Assembly (NCBI RefSeq): GCF_036588685.1
Contig: NC_086375.1
Location: 9,603,916 to 9,667,915 of the forward strand
From: Mytilus trossulus
Lineage: Eukaryota; Mollusca; Bivalvia; Mytilida; Mytilidae
DNA: 64,000 bases
Reading direction: 5' to 3'
Part shown: piece after piece, positions 44,661 through 58,345 of the stretch
How positions within the stretch are numbered: the stretch's first letter is position 1
Layout: every line of letters begins with the position of its first letter
Notes under the pieces: model-generated
The model's input: the letters and a program-made list of their open reading frames with translations, nothing else
Told to the model about the DNA's origin: nothing
Database searches by the model: none
Translations under genes and position numbers: made by a program

Positions 44661-44862
44661 CAGTGGCACATCCAGAGGGGGGTTCCAGGGGTCGGACCCC
44701 CTTTTTTTGGAAGGTTAATGCATTTGAATAGGGATACATAGTTGGACCCCCCCTTTTTACCCTGGGTTTGGAACATCCCCTTTTTTTTGGACAATCAATG
44801 CATTTGAATGGGGATACATTGAGTTGGACCCCCCCTTTTCAAAATGGCTGGATCCACCCCTG
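44661..44862 (+). mobile_element. MITE, CAGTGGCGGATCC family, with internal duplication
   Basis: Ends CAGTGGCACATCCAG and CTGGATCCACCCCTG, flanked by ATATT (44656-44660, 44863-44867). The core AATGCATTTGAATGGGGATA occurs twice, making this copy about 50 bp longer than the others. Confidence 0.85.
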
Positions 44863-44867
44863 ATATT

Positions 44868-46225
44868 CATTGCAAGAAACTAAATTTGATACATTTTCTA
44901 TTAATTATTTTGTAAATGATGGCCAGGTAGTAGACAAGTATAATTTTTGAAGAAAGACAAATTACCCTTTTGCCCAAAAGAAAAAAGAGGAACAAGTCCA
45001 CAAAACCTTCAAGGAGAACTAAAGACCATTGCAAGGATCACATTACCCGCAAAAACATGGCTGTGTAGTTCATTAAAGAGATATAGGAAGATGTGGTGTG
45101 AGTGCCAATGAGACAACTCTCCATCCAAATAACAATTTATAAAAGTAAAACAAAACAATTTAAAAAAGGAAAACAAAACAATTTATAAAAGTAAAAACAA
45201 AAGAGTATGTTCCTCAACTTAATTCTTTCGTAAGAGCAATATTGATTTTTGTTTCTAAAAGTATTACTTGTTACATTCACATTAGACTGAGCTTTATATT
45301 ATATAAATGGTTTATGTTTTAAAAAGTAAGAATGTGACCTCAAATCTTCTTTTATTCACTTAATTTGTGATTGAATGCCAAAATAACTGCTTGATAAGAA
45401 CCTTTAATCTAATTGAATATTGATAGCATAAATATACTAACTTTTAAGTTTAAGGCATTTAATGATTGATAAAAATCTTTACTTACAAATGTTTGTCTGT
45501 AAAGCTGTGAGCTTATCACCTAGCTACCTTACACTTTAAAAAGAAATGTTATTCATCTTCAACAGAGTTTCTTAAACTCTATATTTACATGAAATTTAAA
45601 ATCAAGTGAAAGTTTGTAGACTTCCTCTTTAGATTGTTGTATTATAACAGATATAAATCTTGTGCTTCAAGATCTTATTAGTTTATCTCTTTGATTATCT
45701 TAAGTACAATCATAAGTACTTGTTTTCTTCCTCAATCCTTAATGTATATTTATACACATAGCATGTGACCAGATAACTTCTAGAAAACTCTTTTTGTTTC
45801 CTGTAACATCCCCAACCTTAGTTGATAAAATACCCAACACCTTGACTGATATTATTTTGGCTCGTTTAATTTTCATGAAATTTTGACAAATTGGTTATTT
45901 TGACCTTTTAACAAAAATATAAAAATTTCAAAAGATTTGAACCAACCGCTTTATCAGAAAAATTTCATTGGTTTTATAGCAGTTTGACCAAGCACTAACT
46001 TTGATCATTGAGAAGCTTAATGCTTCTTTAACCAAACAACGTGATTGAAACGTTTAACTGACTTTTACAGAGTTATCTCCCTGTAGTGTTAGGTACCACC
46101 TTAATTTATTTGAAAGTGACACTGAACTTTTGGTAAACTTATGTTGTAGGACTGCTGTCTCAATCATAATAACACAATATCTACCTTGATTTATTATGCA
46201 CCACCTATTACCCTCAATGTATGTT
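44868..46225. other. Intergenic or intronic, no gene seen
   Basis: Only a short copy of the GATGTGGTGTGAGTGCCAAT repeat (45086-45150), with AAACAAAACAATTTA duplications after it. Confidence 0.4.
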
Positions 46226-46391
46226 TCTGGTGGGAGGGCAAGATTTTTTTTTTTAATTGCAAGGGCGAATCCAACCATTTCTAAAAGTGGGGTTGTAACC
46301 CAAGTAAAAAAAAAGGGGGGGGGGGGCATTCCAATGTCCTGATTCAAAAGCATAGATCGTCAAAAAAAACAACACCCTGAATCCCCCACTG
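46226..46391 (-). mobile_element. Degraded MITE, CAGTGGCGGATCC family
   Basis: On the - strand it begins CAGTGGGGGATTCAGGGTG and runs to GGTTGGATTCGCCCTTG, with a G/C run inside. No clean target-site duplication is visible. Confidence 0.6.
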
Positions 46392-47599
46392 AATAGTCTG
46401 ATACAAAAAGAAATGTTTTGGAAGAAAATTAAGCAAAAATAATAGCTTAAGTTTCTCTATTTAAAACTAGGTGGAGTAAAAATTTAATTAAATTTGAGGC
46501 ACAAAATTCACCTTAATCCACCCAAAGATGATGGTTATGGTCTAAGTTAAGACAGATCATATCAGGGGGCAGATGTCATTGCGAGTGTTTAGGGAGTGTA
46601 TTGTACATACATAAATCTCTATTACATGTATTCAAATGGCCCTATAAATTTGCACCTGCCTATATGTATGTATGTATCAACAATTCACTCAATAGCCCTT
46701 ACATGAACTTATTATTCCCATAAATGGGTCAGAAACAAATTACACATAATTTTACTTGTCAAAATACAGGTAAAGTGTCAAATATTTCTTCATCACCCCT
46801 AATCTTTGATGACATGTATGAAATATGACACGGAACCATAACAAGTGCTTCAAATAATTGTCATTTTTCTACAAAATTATATGTTAAAGCCTGATTAATT
46901 TTCACATAAAAGGAGATCGCCTCAGAGAGACCTTTAATTAAAAAAAATAATTAAGGCATATCATATTTTAAAAGGCTATCAAATCTACCGGGCAATGGGC
47001 TTTAAACTCATTGATCCAAAATATACCAGACTAATAAGATCTAATAACTCTTATTTTTTTAACAAAACTCTGTGAGATTCAATTAAAAAATATTTTGATA
47101 TTCATATTGATGAAGTTTAAACTGAGCTCTGGTAACATGCATTGCCAAAATCAGTTGTTTTAAGGATTGTGTTAGCCCTTGTGCATCAGGTTGCTGCAAC
47201 CATTTAGCCTAAAGGTGGGGAGGGGGGGAATTGAAGTTACAGAGTAGATATCTACAGTGGCAGATCCAGGGTAAAAAGGTGTGATAAAGGGCATCCCTTC
47301 CCATTGATCAACATTTTTTTTTATTATATCACTTTTTTCACAATTTATGCTTTTAAGCATAAATTCATCCAAACCATCTTCAATATATGACTTCATGAAG
47401 AAAACTCCACAAATTAAATCAGTGTGGCATATATATACATTGGATGTTAAAATTAAGTGACAACATAGCTTGTGTTTGAAATGTGAAAAAAAAGATGTAG
47501 ATCATACTTTATGAGACAGCAACCCAATGTAACAAATAACTGATATATATCTTTAACGACAATTAATGAAAGTTATTCAAAAATAAACATGTTTCTATA
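46392..47599. other. Intergenic or intronic, no gene seen
   Basis: AT-rich. A MITE remnant (CAGTGGCAGATCCAGGGTAA) is at about 47256-47275 without a right end. Confidence 0.4.
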
Positions 47600-47733
47600 C
47601 ATTGGCGGATCCAGGGTTTGGAACCCCTTTTTTTGGACGATCAATGCATTTGAATAGGAGCATTAAGTTGGAACCCCCCCTTTTTTACTCTGGGTTGGGA
47701 CCCCCCTTTTTAAAATGGCTGGATCCGCCCCTG
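47600..47733 (+). mobile_element. MITE, CAGTGGCGGATCC family
   Basis: Ends CATTGGCGGATCCAG and CTGGATCCGCCCCTG, flanked by perfect CTATA direct repeats (47595-47599, 47734-47738). Core GATCAATGCATTTGAATAGG. Confidence 0.88.
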
Positions 47734-49943
47734 CTATACTATGTATAAAGCCTCCTATAAAAATTTACATTGCCACAGTTAAAAAGTCAATTAATAATAT
47801 CAGAATGTGGCAACCATACAAATAGCTAACTCCTCCATATACAATGTTTATATTCCTGAGAACGTCCCCAAATTACATCATGGTAATGCAACCTGATGAC
47901 ACAGTTGAGGGTGTGATAGACCCATAGCATTATGGTGTTGAAACCATATTTTCACCTATTCATATAAGGGTGTGACAACTGTCAGATAGAAGATAGAAAA
48001 TCCAAATTATCTCCCCTTTGCATATTTGGGTGTGGCTGTTCAAGGGAATAGAGTTCACCTCATAGTATTTTTTCTACCTCGATGATCCCTATCTATTTTT
48101 ACAGATTTCTGTCCTTTTCTGAAAAGTTCCAGATATAGATTAGTTTTCAAAAAATCTCTGCATAAGACATGATTAGAATAAGCAAATTAATGTTTCCCTT
48201 TGCTTTGGCAATGGCTTTCTAAACAAACAAAATCCATTAAAGATAGAAAATTAAAAAAAATCATCAAAGACAAGAAAAAATGATATAATGCAGGTAAAAA
48301 CAGAGATCTGAAGACATTATGTTTTTCAAGATTAAAATACATTGATTAACAGTAAACTCAAGTTGCCTATGACAACTTTTAACATTTCAAATTAAAAAAA
48401 AACCAATATATTAATTCAGTTCAAAATCAATCAAACATCTTTAAGGATTCTTGTACATGATGATGATTAAAGATTTGTTTTCAAGATTGCATATCTTAAA
48501 CTTAAAACTATGTATATTTACCAAATTATATGTTTATATAATCTAAACTTACCTGAACTCTAAACTACACCTAACAAGCAGACCGTCTGCTGTTTAAATC
48601 AATCTTTCATTCACACAAAAATCTGATGTTAATTTTCAAATAGCAGGAGTAACACAAATTATCTTAATTCACATCAGTATTAAACACAAACATTATCATT
48701 CAAACACAGAGGAATGTAAATTCACTCTGAACTATTACATTTCTTACGAAAAATCTACAAAATATCAATTCTTTTCTGGTTGATATGGTAACTGATAAAG
48801 CAAAGACATATTAAATGAAAGAAAAGTAAGAAAGTTAATTGGTAGTAACTTATAATTTCTGTGTTTTTCTGGACTTATTGCTTTCATTCTATTTAATTTT
48901 GTAGTGCTGTGAAGCACAGGGTAAATTGATCAATAGAGTTTAGCAATGTCTGTGGCAGTAGTTTAATTATCCGGTTACATGTGCTGTGTTTCACACATCT
49001 CAGAAATATTTGCTGCGGTGTCATTTTTCTTTGCTTAGATCAATAAGTAATTCATTAGTTCATATTTTTAGATCAAATTAATTAGGTATTTAGTTACACC
49101 AGGAATAATTATTAATTTTGGAAATTTGCTTTGTCACCTGACAATTCTGCAGCAGACAGAAAATAAAAGTACTGGTAGTTTGGTTTATTTTCTACTAATT
49201 TCTGCTAAAAAAAAAGAATTTCCAGGACCCTATCCATGATTTTACTTTTAATAGGGGGGCACAAACTTAAAATAAAAATCAGGCAAAAGTATCGAAGTAT
49301 TCTTCATTGAGGTGAGGACAACCCATACTTTCCAAATTTTAGGGGAGGCACATGAGCACACTCCTGCCCCCTGATTTTAAATTATTTCTGTGCACTTCAC
49401 AAGATGTTCTACAAATTTCTATACGTTTATGCTTTGCACATGATTTTTATAGTTGACCAACATGATTGTGGGTGTGGATGGTGGTGGCATCATGTTTTGG
49501 TTCAATATTCTCAATTTCTTTTTTTTTGGTCTATTTTTCTCTTTTCATAATTTTTTGTCCCATTTTTCTCTAACTTTTATTTTTTGCACCCATTATTTTC
49601 GAAACTGTAAATCACGTCCAGACCCTCATCTGACAATATCTGTTTCTGAAATCCCATTCTAGATAAAACCATCATTATAAAAATTCAAATTGGTACTTAA
49701 ATCAATACCTAAATGTCACAGGAATGAAATAACATTAGAAATCTTTAATTACAAAAATAACGATTTAAACAAACACAATTAGGTGTCTTGTTGAGCTTTA
49801 TTTGCATATTATTGCAACCTTAATAAATTTTTGTCCAGAACAAATAGGGGAAAAAAATTGATGAAACTCTAAAAAAAAAAATCAATAAAGATTTACGGAA
49901 TATAATTGTAATTTTAAGATATAAATTCTTAATAATTTCTTAC
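47734..49943. other. Intergenic or intronic, no gene seen
   Basis: AT-rich with no protein-like frame on either strand. Confidence 0.4.
48552..48640 (-). other. Candidate 5'UTR exon of the CBM48 gene (a)
   Basis: The - strand carries GTTCAG|GTAAGTTT with the exon edge at 48552, a full-consensus donor. The upstream sequence includes a 15-bp palindrome AGCAGACCGTCTGCT (48578-48592). It could be a first exon for the CBM48 gene about 5.5 kb downstream, but nothing shows transcription. Confidence 0.25.
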
Positions 49944-49944
49944 C

Positions 49945-50000
49945 TGTGTTTGAGAAGAGAATGTTTTAAATAATAGTATTGTTATTATAACATTATAACA
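49945..50000 (-). other. Candidate 5'UTR exon of the CBM48 gene (b)
   Basis: The - strand carries AAACACAG|GTAAGAAA, a strong donor, with the exon edge near 49945. An alternative to the candidate at 48552. The upstream boundary is not visible. Confidence 0.22.
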
Positions 50001-50431
50001 TTTTACAAATTCCGATGGTCCTCATCCTTAGTATGTGATTTATTTATAGCCTAAAGCTACAAGCTGACCAACTAAATGCATTGTGGTACATCTACCATTG
50101 TCATAATGTTCGATGGGATTGTCATAATTAATTAAAAATATAGGACAACAAAAACTGCTCTCATTATTTATAATTTTGATAAAAATTACTTTTGGGAAAT
50201 CAATTATATGGGATAAATTTTTATCTGATTTTAACCTTTTGAATGTAACTAGCAAATAAAAATACATTTGACCGTCATTTCCATTTCGTACTATAGTAAC
50301 ACTATTTTTAAATAGCCATCTCTTAATTATTTATACAGTTGAAACAAAATGTGTCAATGACTTTCATCTAAAGCTATGTTACTTTCCAACAATAGTGTAC
50401 ATTTCTCTTGTTCTAGCTCAACAACAAGGGC

Positions 50432-50573
50432 AGGGGCGGATCCAGCAATTGGAAAAAAAGGGGGGGTGGGGGGTGGGGTGGGGGTGTTTCTAATTGCAAG
50501 TCCCAATTCAAATGCATTGATTATCAAAAAAAGGGATAAATCCAACCCACACCCCCTTGATCCCCACTGAAGT
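50432..50573 (-). mobile_element. MITE, CAGTGGCGGATCC family, with G-rich tract
   Basis: The + strand reads CAGGGGCGGATCCAGCAATT at the left and CTTGATCCCCACTG at the right, i.e. the family in reverse. The G-rich run GGGGGGGTGGGGGGTGGGG at about 50460-50479 is a possible G-quadruplex. No matching 5-bp flanks. Confidence 0.7.
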
Positions 50574-52680
50574 TACCTAAATTTCCCATTTTTCAAATAT
50601 TTTAAAATGTCATAGGCTTTCATCTAAAGCTATGTTACATAGCATAGTTATTTAAAATGTGAACCAGATGGCAACTCGTTGTTACTCAATTAAATAGAAA
50701 GCTAAACATGAAAATAAACTTAATACTGAAAAGATATCAACTTCAGCAACCAATTAGGCCTGCATCCCACTCAATTAACTCTCAACTAAATACTGATACC
50801 ACAATTCATCAAGAATCAAATTAAAACTTATCACGATAGAGGGTGGGGGAGGGGGAGGTGACAAAGGGATTCTCATTTAAAAAAGGATTTTTTTTTGAAA
50901 TTTTTTCCTCACTTCCCACTCCCTATTTTTCTAACCTCTTTATCTGACATTCCCCCTTTTTACCACTTAATTTCAATTTCCAACTTGTGTTGTTTTACTT
51001 CCTATATCCAACATCTCAAAAAACATGCATTGTTTTCATTATAGAGATTGAAATATTTAAAAGCTAACAATTCTTTACACAATAAAGTTGATTTTTTCCT
51101 CATGAAATTTGAAAATACATTAAAATGAAAGATATTAATTACCTCTGATTGTGATATATCACTTTTCCATGGAATTAAATTAAATGTGTTGAAACCTTCC
51201 TGCTGGAGTGGACAGGATATCTATATTTAATATTTCCTGAATATTAGATGTTTGAAGATTGTGTTACATCTTGATTTTAGCATAAGTAGGGTTAAGAGAC
51301 AACCTACGTGTTAGATTTAATATTCAGGTTTGAATAAGGAGCTTTACATCCCATGTAATACTTAAGACCACTCACCTAAAAATTTGTAAAATCTTAGGGG
51401 GATGAATATGGCTGGAGGATCATTGGACATTTTACACTCATGAATTGACTAATTAAAGTATTTAGCATGTTTAAATCAGCAGTATATTTGATTAAACTTT
51501 AAGGATTTTAATTTTCATTTCATATAATTGGATTTTTATGAATTGAACATCTTTAAAAATGAAGCTAGCAAATTGATTTATCAAAATATCAGTGTAAACT
51601 TTAAATATAAATGGTTTAAAAATACCATTGAAATTTCATAATCAAATAACTGATCAATGAATAAAAGCAGCATGTTTTTTTATTAGGAGACTACGTTAAA
51701 AAATACTCATAACTTAAAGATATCTATCATTGATAACTATATATTATCATGGGGTTTGATCATGTTAAGATGTTGATTAAACTATTACATAATTATGAAA
51801 AATCCATATTTGGTGAAAAATTTACTTTTTCAATAACTGGATGTCCAAATAAAAAACTTACGCTCTCACTTTACACAAGAAAACAATGAGTCTAACATTT
51901 TTTAAATGATGTCCTATTATGGAAAAACAACTGAATTCATAAAATTCATAAAAATGAAAATTTGAAGCTCTATATGGAATCAAAATAAATTTTATTTTTG
52001 TGAATTTAACTATACATAGTTGTTATGCTAGTTTTGATCATTTACTGTTAGAATCTTTATAAAACTGTTATCTGTTTGCATTAATTAGAATTCAATGAGT
52101 TAGTTTTTATCTAGTCGAAGTGATAGTATTTTTGAGAAATGATGTAGATGAAAATCTTTATCTTCAATCACCATACATAAAATATCAATAATTCAAATAA
52201 GGAATAAAACGTGTTTGTGTGTAATTCTTACAATAACATCTTAAATTGTCCTCAAGAGGTTTTGACTGTGTGTTACACTTGACATTATTATAAATACAAT
52301 AATAATCCATACTATCAACCTAGACAAGAATCTCAATAACCAAAGTTCAAATATGAAATAAAAATTGTTTACATGCAATTCTAAGGATGAGTTATAATGA
52401 TATTGAATAGCAATATATATGTTCTTCCTTATTTTATATATACATGTATATTGATACGGAATCTAAATACTTATGCATGTGTCTATTGTTTAGGAAAACA
52501 TACTTCCCTGTATACTTGTATTTGATACATTTGTTATTGCATGAAGTTGATCTGGGTTTATTTTTAAGATTTTGAAATAAAAAATCCAAAGAAAGAGGAT
52601 GTCATCTTAAAGTTCACACTTTATTGAACCTGACAATTACATCTATCCTATTTTGAGAATCCCTAGATCTGCATATGTTT
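50574..52680. other. Intergenic or intronic, no gene seen
   Basis: AT-rich sequence. Only short G- or A-runs near 50838-50900 stand out. Confidence 0.4.
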
Positions 52681-52704
52681 CCCCCCCCCCCCCCCCCCCC
52701 CCCC
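52681..52704 (+). repeat. Poly-C tract (24 C)
   Basis: Twenty-four consecutive C residues. A second tract of 16 C lies at 54236-54251. Such runs are hard to sequence, so exact lengths are uncertain. Confidence 0.9.
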
Positions 52705-53751
52705 TGCTCATATTTTCCAAAATTTCATAAATTGTCCTTAATTTTACTTTGATATACATGGAAACCATATGTTTATTCTATACTAAGATCCAATAGAACC
52801 ACATCCCCCCATTTTTTTTATTAAATTTCATAAATTGTGTGACTATATATATGAAGCCCCCCTTTATTATAACCTGTAGAGGATATAAAACTGTTGCACC
52901 ACATCAAAATGAGAAGATGTGGTATAATTGCCATTAAGACAACTTTTCACTACAGAGGTCCTATGATGCAGAAGTTGTAGGTCAATGTACTGCCTTTAAC
53001 AATGACTAAAACATATACCAATTAGCAATCTACAAAAGCCCACCTACTTGACAAAAGTTAATTCAAATGAAAAAAAACTTATAACCATTTATCAAGTGAT
53101 TATTGTTGTGTTACAATCAGGAAACTATATTAATCAGGAAGAAAAAGAATCATCAAAATAATTCAATAATTTCACTTCTAAGCACCTAATTACATGTAAA
53201 AAGGATAGTCTCACACATTTAGTGTATTATCGTGTGGTTAAAATAAATTAAATGTGTTGCTACTCCCACAGTATTTTTCTTTTGTCATTTTAAAATAATT
53301 TCACAGCAATAAATCATTAAAATAAAAGTCAATTGCTGTCAAAGCCAACATACCCAATAATTGTCACAATTTTAAGTCAATAAAATAAATTGCTTCAGTC
53401 TGGTTGGCATTCTAGAGATAAAAGCCATGAGTCAACAGATTAATATCTATACAGTGCTGTACAAATTACCTGCATAAACAACCTCTGATCAATACTGTTG
53501 TCCAGTTCACTCAAACATTGTACAAGAATTTTCTCTTTATTTTACACAAAAGGACAGACAAGCATAAATTTTTAATGAAATAACAGGACAGTGCCCTTTT
53601 TCAGAAATAATTATGAACTTTTATCCCAATTAGTGGCCCTTAAGTGGGCAGCATGATTTATACCCACATAACTGTATACTATAATTTGTAACCCAAAAAA
53701 AATCTCCCATCTTTTTTACTTTGAAACAATTTACAAGTTATAGAGCTACAT
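52705..53751. other. No gene seen; short repeat copy
   Basis: Contains one short GATGTGGTATAATTGCCATT repeat copy at about 52914-52990 and otherwise nothing recognisable. Confidence 0.4.
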
Positions 53752-53895
53752 CAGTGGCGGATCCAGGGGGAGGGTTCCGTGGGTTAACCCCCCTTTTTTT
53801 GGAAGATCAATGCATTTGAATGGGAGCATATAGTTGGGACCCCCCTTTATTCTGGGTTGGGATCCCCCTTTTTAAAATGGCTACATCCGCCCCTG
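53752..53895 (+). mobile_element. MITE, CAGTGGCGGATCC family
   Basis: Ends CAGTGGCGGATCCAGGGGG and CTACATCCGCCCCTG, flanked by perfect TACAT direct repeats (53747-53751, 53896-53900). Confidence 0.9.
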
Positions 53896-54989
53896 TACAT
53901 ATACTTATATTATAGGGAGTAAGGTGAAGAAAGCACTTATCATTGTATTTTATCATGAATAACATATATTAAATGATTCTGACATCAGATCTTCTTTAAA
54001 TCCATGATTCTTTTAAATTGAAGGCCTTCAAACCTCAACCGCAAATATTTCTAGAAAATAAATTATCCTCATATGTTGATACCAGGGGAGATTACTCACA
54101 TAAAATCAAATTAAAAAAAAGACCAGCCAATCAACAATCAAATTGTTGCACATTTTGAACATCATATGTGCATGATTTTTTTTCTACCAGTATAAATGAC
54201 CAGCCTTTGTGAGTTACTAATAATGCATTTACAATCCCCCCCCCCCCCCCCTTTTTTCAACTGTGTCCAAATCATGTAAAAACAATAAACTATTCAAATA
54301 GAAATATGTTCTTCTCTGTCTATATTGATACAGAAGAAAGCAAAGTTCAACAAGTTAACTACAACATATACAGTGATTAATTCAATGTATAATGACTTAA
54401 ATATCTGATAAATAGTTACACCAGAAAAAAGTAATTTTAAATATGAAATGAAAATTACTTTTAACAACAGAAATCTGTTCTTCTCCGTCTAAATTGTTAA
54501 ACAGATTTGTAAAAATAAACTGTAACATATGCAGTGATTATTGTATAATGACTCAAATATCTCATTTAGCTATACAGTAAAAAAATATTTTAAATAATGA
54601 AATATAATTTACCTTTTATATAATATACTCTTTAAACCATAAAAACATGTAAATAATTAGAGATTAAAAAGAAATATAAAGCAGTGTGACTATACCTTTT
54701 GCATCCATCTGACTGACTGATTCATTAGATATTGATTATGAGTGAGTCAGTCGCTTGCTCAGGTCTCTTAACAAATCACTATTTATTATTTAAAACCAAT
54801 TTTTGTACTATTAATCTACAGTTCTGTGACAATATGACAATACTAAAATAATAAAAGGTCAACAAAATAAATACTTTTGTAGGGTTGTGTATAATAATCT
54901 TTGCCTGATTTATATAGAAAAGATATCTTTCGTATCTGTCTTACAAAAAATTGATAAAAAAAGAGTGACAGCTGTTATCTGGTGCAACA

Positions 54990-55945
54990 TCTGAAATTCT
55001 TCTGATTTACTAGTATTTTATACAAACTTTCACAGATAGAGGCACATAAAGGTTAAATATGCAACAAACCTTTTACTGTAAAAGAGGCCCCCATGAGTCG
55101 TAATGTGCATCCTTAATATATTTGACATAAAAGATAATGATACTGGTACTATAAAGCTTTGAGAGACGATATCATTAGCATTGCTTTTGAAAAATCTGTT
55201 TTCACATCTGAAATACCTCTGATTTACTAGTATTTTATACAAACTTTCACAGATAGAGGCACATAAAGGTTAAATATGCAACAAAACATTTCACTGTAAA
55301 AGAGGCCCCCATGAGTCGTAATGATCATCCTTCATATATTTGACATAATAGATAATGATACTGTTACTATAGATCTTGAGAGATGATATCATCAGCATTG
55401 ATTTTGAAAAATCTGTTTTCACATCTGAAATACTTCTGATTTTAATACTAGTTATTTATTCAACTTTCACATATAGAAACACATAGGCTGAATACATAAC
55501 AGAATGTCAGTCTGAGAATGTTTAAATTAAAAAGAAGCTCCTATGAGCCAGTAATATTTGTTTTGTATATTTGACATAATTGACATTGCTAGTGGTATAA
55601 TAGATCTTGAGACATATCATGGCAATGATTTTAAAAAATATATTTTCAAATTTGAAATACTTCTGAGATTTACTAGTATGTTATATAACTTTCACAGATA
55701 GAGGCACATAAAGGTTAAATATGCAATAGAATATCTTTTCACAAATCTTTCACTTTAAAAAAAGAGGCTCCCATGAGTATAATGCTCATCCTGATCATTT
55801 GATTGATTGATTGTTGTTTGCTTTACGCTTTATTAGCACAGCTATATCGTGGCAACGGATTATTTGACATAATAGAACTAAGATCTTGAGAGGCAATGAT
55901 ATCATCAACAGTGATTTTGAAAAAGATGTTTTACTAAGACTAATA
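54990..55945 (+). repeat. Four tandem units of about 217-227 bp
   Basis: The landmark TTCTGATTTACTAGTATTTT recurs in diverging form at 55000, 55217, 55434 and 55661. Each unit also carries ACTTTCACAGATAGAGGCAC, AGAGGCCCCCATGAGTCGTA and TTTGACATAA. The fourth unit is interrupted near 55800-55855 by an unrelated piece (TTGCTTTACGCTTTATTAGC). Confidence 0.85.
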
Positions 55946-57117
55946 ATCCTCTGTTGATTTAGATCATTGATTTTAAAGATAAGATGCAGATATCATATAA
56001 ACATTGAAGAAGATGGACAGCATTGGATATCTTAATATAAAAATCTATTTCTACCATCGGTTTCTTTTGCTTTAAGAATTTAGTAATCAATCACTAGCAG
56101 CTGATTTTTTGTTGAAATTTTTTAACAGTAAAAGCCTGATATAACAAAGAGGTTTTACTGTAGGACCTTAGAATTTTCAAAATATAAATGATTGTGTAGC
56201 TAGTTTTATATTGATAGAGAGACCACAGATAATTTTATAAAATAGCACAATTCTTCTCAATTCTATTTGACATTTTTGGAGGTCAACCTTAATTACATTT
56301 AGCAAATTTTGAAATAATTTTTGTCAACAATAAAGAAAGAATCCTGTTTCAGTTTGTTGATATTAGTACACTATATATAAATAACTAGGTGATAAAAAAA
56401 AAATCCCATATTTTTTAACAAAAAACTCTCATCATTTTATTAATCTGTCGCATCTCTGATATCATAAATCAATTTTTATCAATAAGCTTGTTGTATAATA
56501 AATTGATTAGTATATTGGATCTACAATATAATGATATTAATAATGAAACTGATATTTTTATTATGATGAAACTATTCACCAACATTGTACACAAGTTCCA
56601 TTGTATTTTCACAGTGCCATTGTTCCTTTACTGATCAAGATATAAAGGTTGTATCAGTACTCTTAGAACTAGTTTACACGATATGCTTTATGTATAAAAA
56701 ATGCAAAAGTGGTAATTTTAACTTTAAAATAAACATTTTTCTGGGGAAAAAAATCAAAATTTTGCTATAAAGGATACTGTATTTTGATCATAAACAAGCT
56801 TCTGTTTAAATTTTATAAAATTACACTATTGAATGTTTTACAAAGTTATTGATATGTCACCAAGAGCCAATACACATCGAGTGTAAGGGGGACTATCAAA
56901 CAGGAACAGCCCAAGGTACAGGGGGTCAGTCTTCCCTAAGACTTGAGCAATGGCAGGCAAAACTGTAAAGCAAGCAGCAAGTTGTAACAATTTTATATAG
57001 TAACAGGTCTAAATGATGATAATGATGCCAAAACAATTTACAAATAAATAAATAAAGTTCAAATTGTTAAATATGACAAAGTCACTAATTTCACTAATTC
57101 ATTCACAGTATAAGTTT
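55946..57117. other. Intergenic, no gene seen
   Basis: AT-rich. A fragment at 56779-56850 (TTTTGATCATAAACAAGCTT then CTGTTTAAATTT) is related to the 200-bp repeat at 15395-17705. Confidence 0.4.
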
Positions 57118-58060
57118 AAATAGATATAGGAAGATGTGGTGTGAGTGCCAATGAGACAACTCTCCATCCAAATAACAATTTAAAAATTAAACCATTATAG
57201 GTTAAAGTACGGCCTTCAACACGGAGCCTTGGCTCACACCGAACAACAAGCTATAAAGGGCCCCAAAATTACTAGTGTAAAACCATTCAAACGGGAAAAC
57301 CAACGGTCTAATCTATATAAACAAAACGAGAAACGAGAAACACGTATATATTACATAAACAAACGACAACTACTGTACATCAGATTCCTGACTTAGGACA
57401 GGTGCAAACATTTGCAGCGGGATTAAACGTTTTAATGGGCCCAAACCTTCTCCCTTTTTCTGAAACAATAGCATAACATCACAACATATAAAAACATACG
57501 ATAAAATATCAATTAGCAGACTTAACTCAATCAAAAAACGTATGATTACACAAAGAACGAATAAATTTGATCTGCGATATCTGAATACAAATGCACAGTT
57601 AATTAAATATTAGAGACAAACAGTCATGACCAAAAGGCTATCAAATAAATTCAAACACACTGAGAAATATTTAACCAATCAATGTTCACTTTAGAAAAAA
57701 ACCGGTTTTTTATAATCTTGAAGTTTATACAAATGTTGTAAGAATAAGTGAAAAATTGAAGATATTACAAATAATCAAAGCTGGTATACAGCCAAGATCC
57801 ATATAAATAAAAAATGACAAAAAAGCATTATAAACAGTATCAACAGGTCGAATTAACAAGAAAATACGATTTGAGAGTACTCGCAGTTACTGACAGCTAG
57901 TTAAGTCCAGTAAGAGTTGTCTTGCTTGAGCAGTTACAGTTGTGTTGAGCTGTCTTTTGAGTAAGTGTTTCTCCTGAAGTAGCTGAGCCTGGTTGGCTTT
58001 GGAAGCACTCCTTTCTGGAAGACACGGACTAGGCTAGACTGACGAATAACTGTTTGATAT
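57118..58060 (+). repeat. Long dispersed repeat, GATGTGGTGTGAGTGCC family
   Basis: The longest copy in the window. In order: AGATGTGGTGTGAGTGCCAA, GACAACTCTCCATCCAAATA, AAACCATTATAGGTTAAAGT, ACGGCCTTCAACACGGAGCC, AACAAGCTATAAAGGGCCCC, ACGAGAAACACGTATATATT, CCTGACTTAGGACAGGTGCA and GGGATTAAACGTTTTAATGG. No frame encodes a recognisable protein, so a non-autonomous retroelement or long MITE is likely. Confidence 0.6.
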
Positions 58061-58197
58061 TTAAGGCGAATGCTGAAAACTTCTAATAAAATGCAAACAT
58101 TGATAATTTTGATAATTGAGATAATTAGAGTATTAACAATGTCAATTAGAGAGATACAAGTTAATTACATTAATAATCCTAATCAAAACATAATATT

Positions 58198-58345
58198 CAG
58201 TGGCAGATCCAGGGGAAGGGTTCTGGGGGTTGAAACCCTCCTTTTTTTGATGATCAATGCATTTGAATGGGGACAGATTATCTTGGAACCCACCTTTTGT
58301 ACTGGGTTGGGATTCACCTTTTTAAAATGGCTGGATCCACCCCTG
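58198..58345 (+). mobile_element. MITE, CAGTGGCGGATCC family
   Basis: Ends CAGTGGCAGATCCAGG and CTGGATCCACCCCTG, flanked by ATATT direct repeats (58193-58197, 58346-58350), the same target as the copy at 44661. Confidence 0.88.

Noticed and set aside
46054..46353. 99-residue - strand frame
   Set aside because: Its N-terminal third is the translated poly-G/C part of a degraded MITE, and the remainder resembles nothing.
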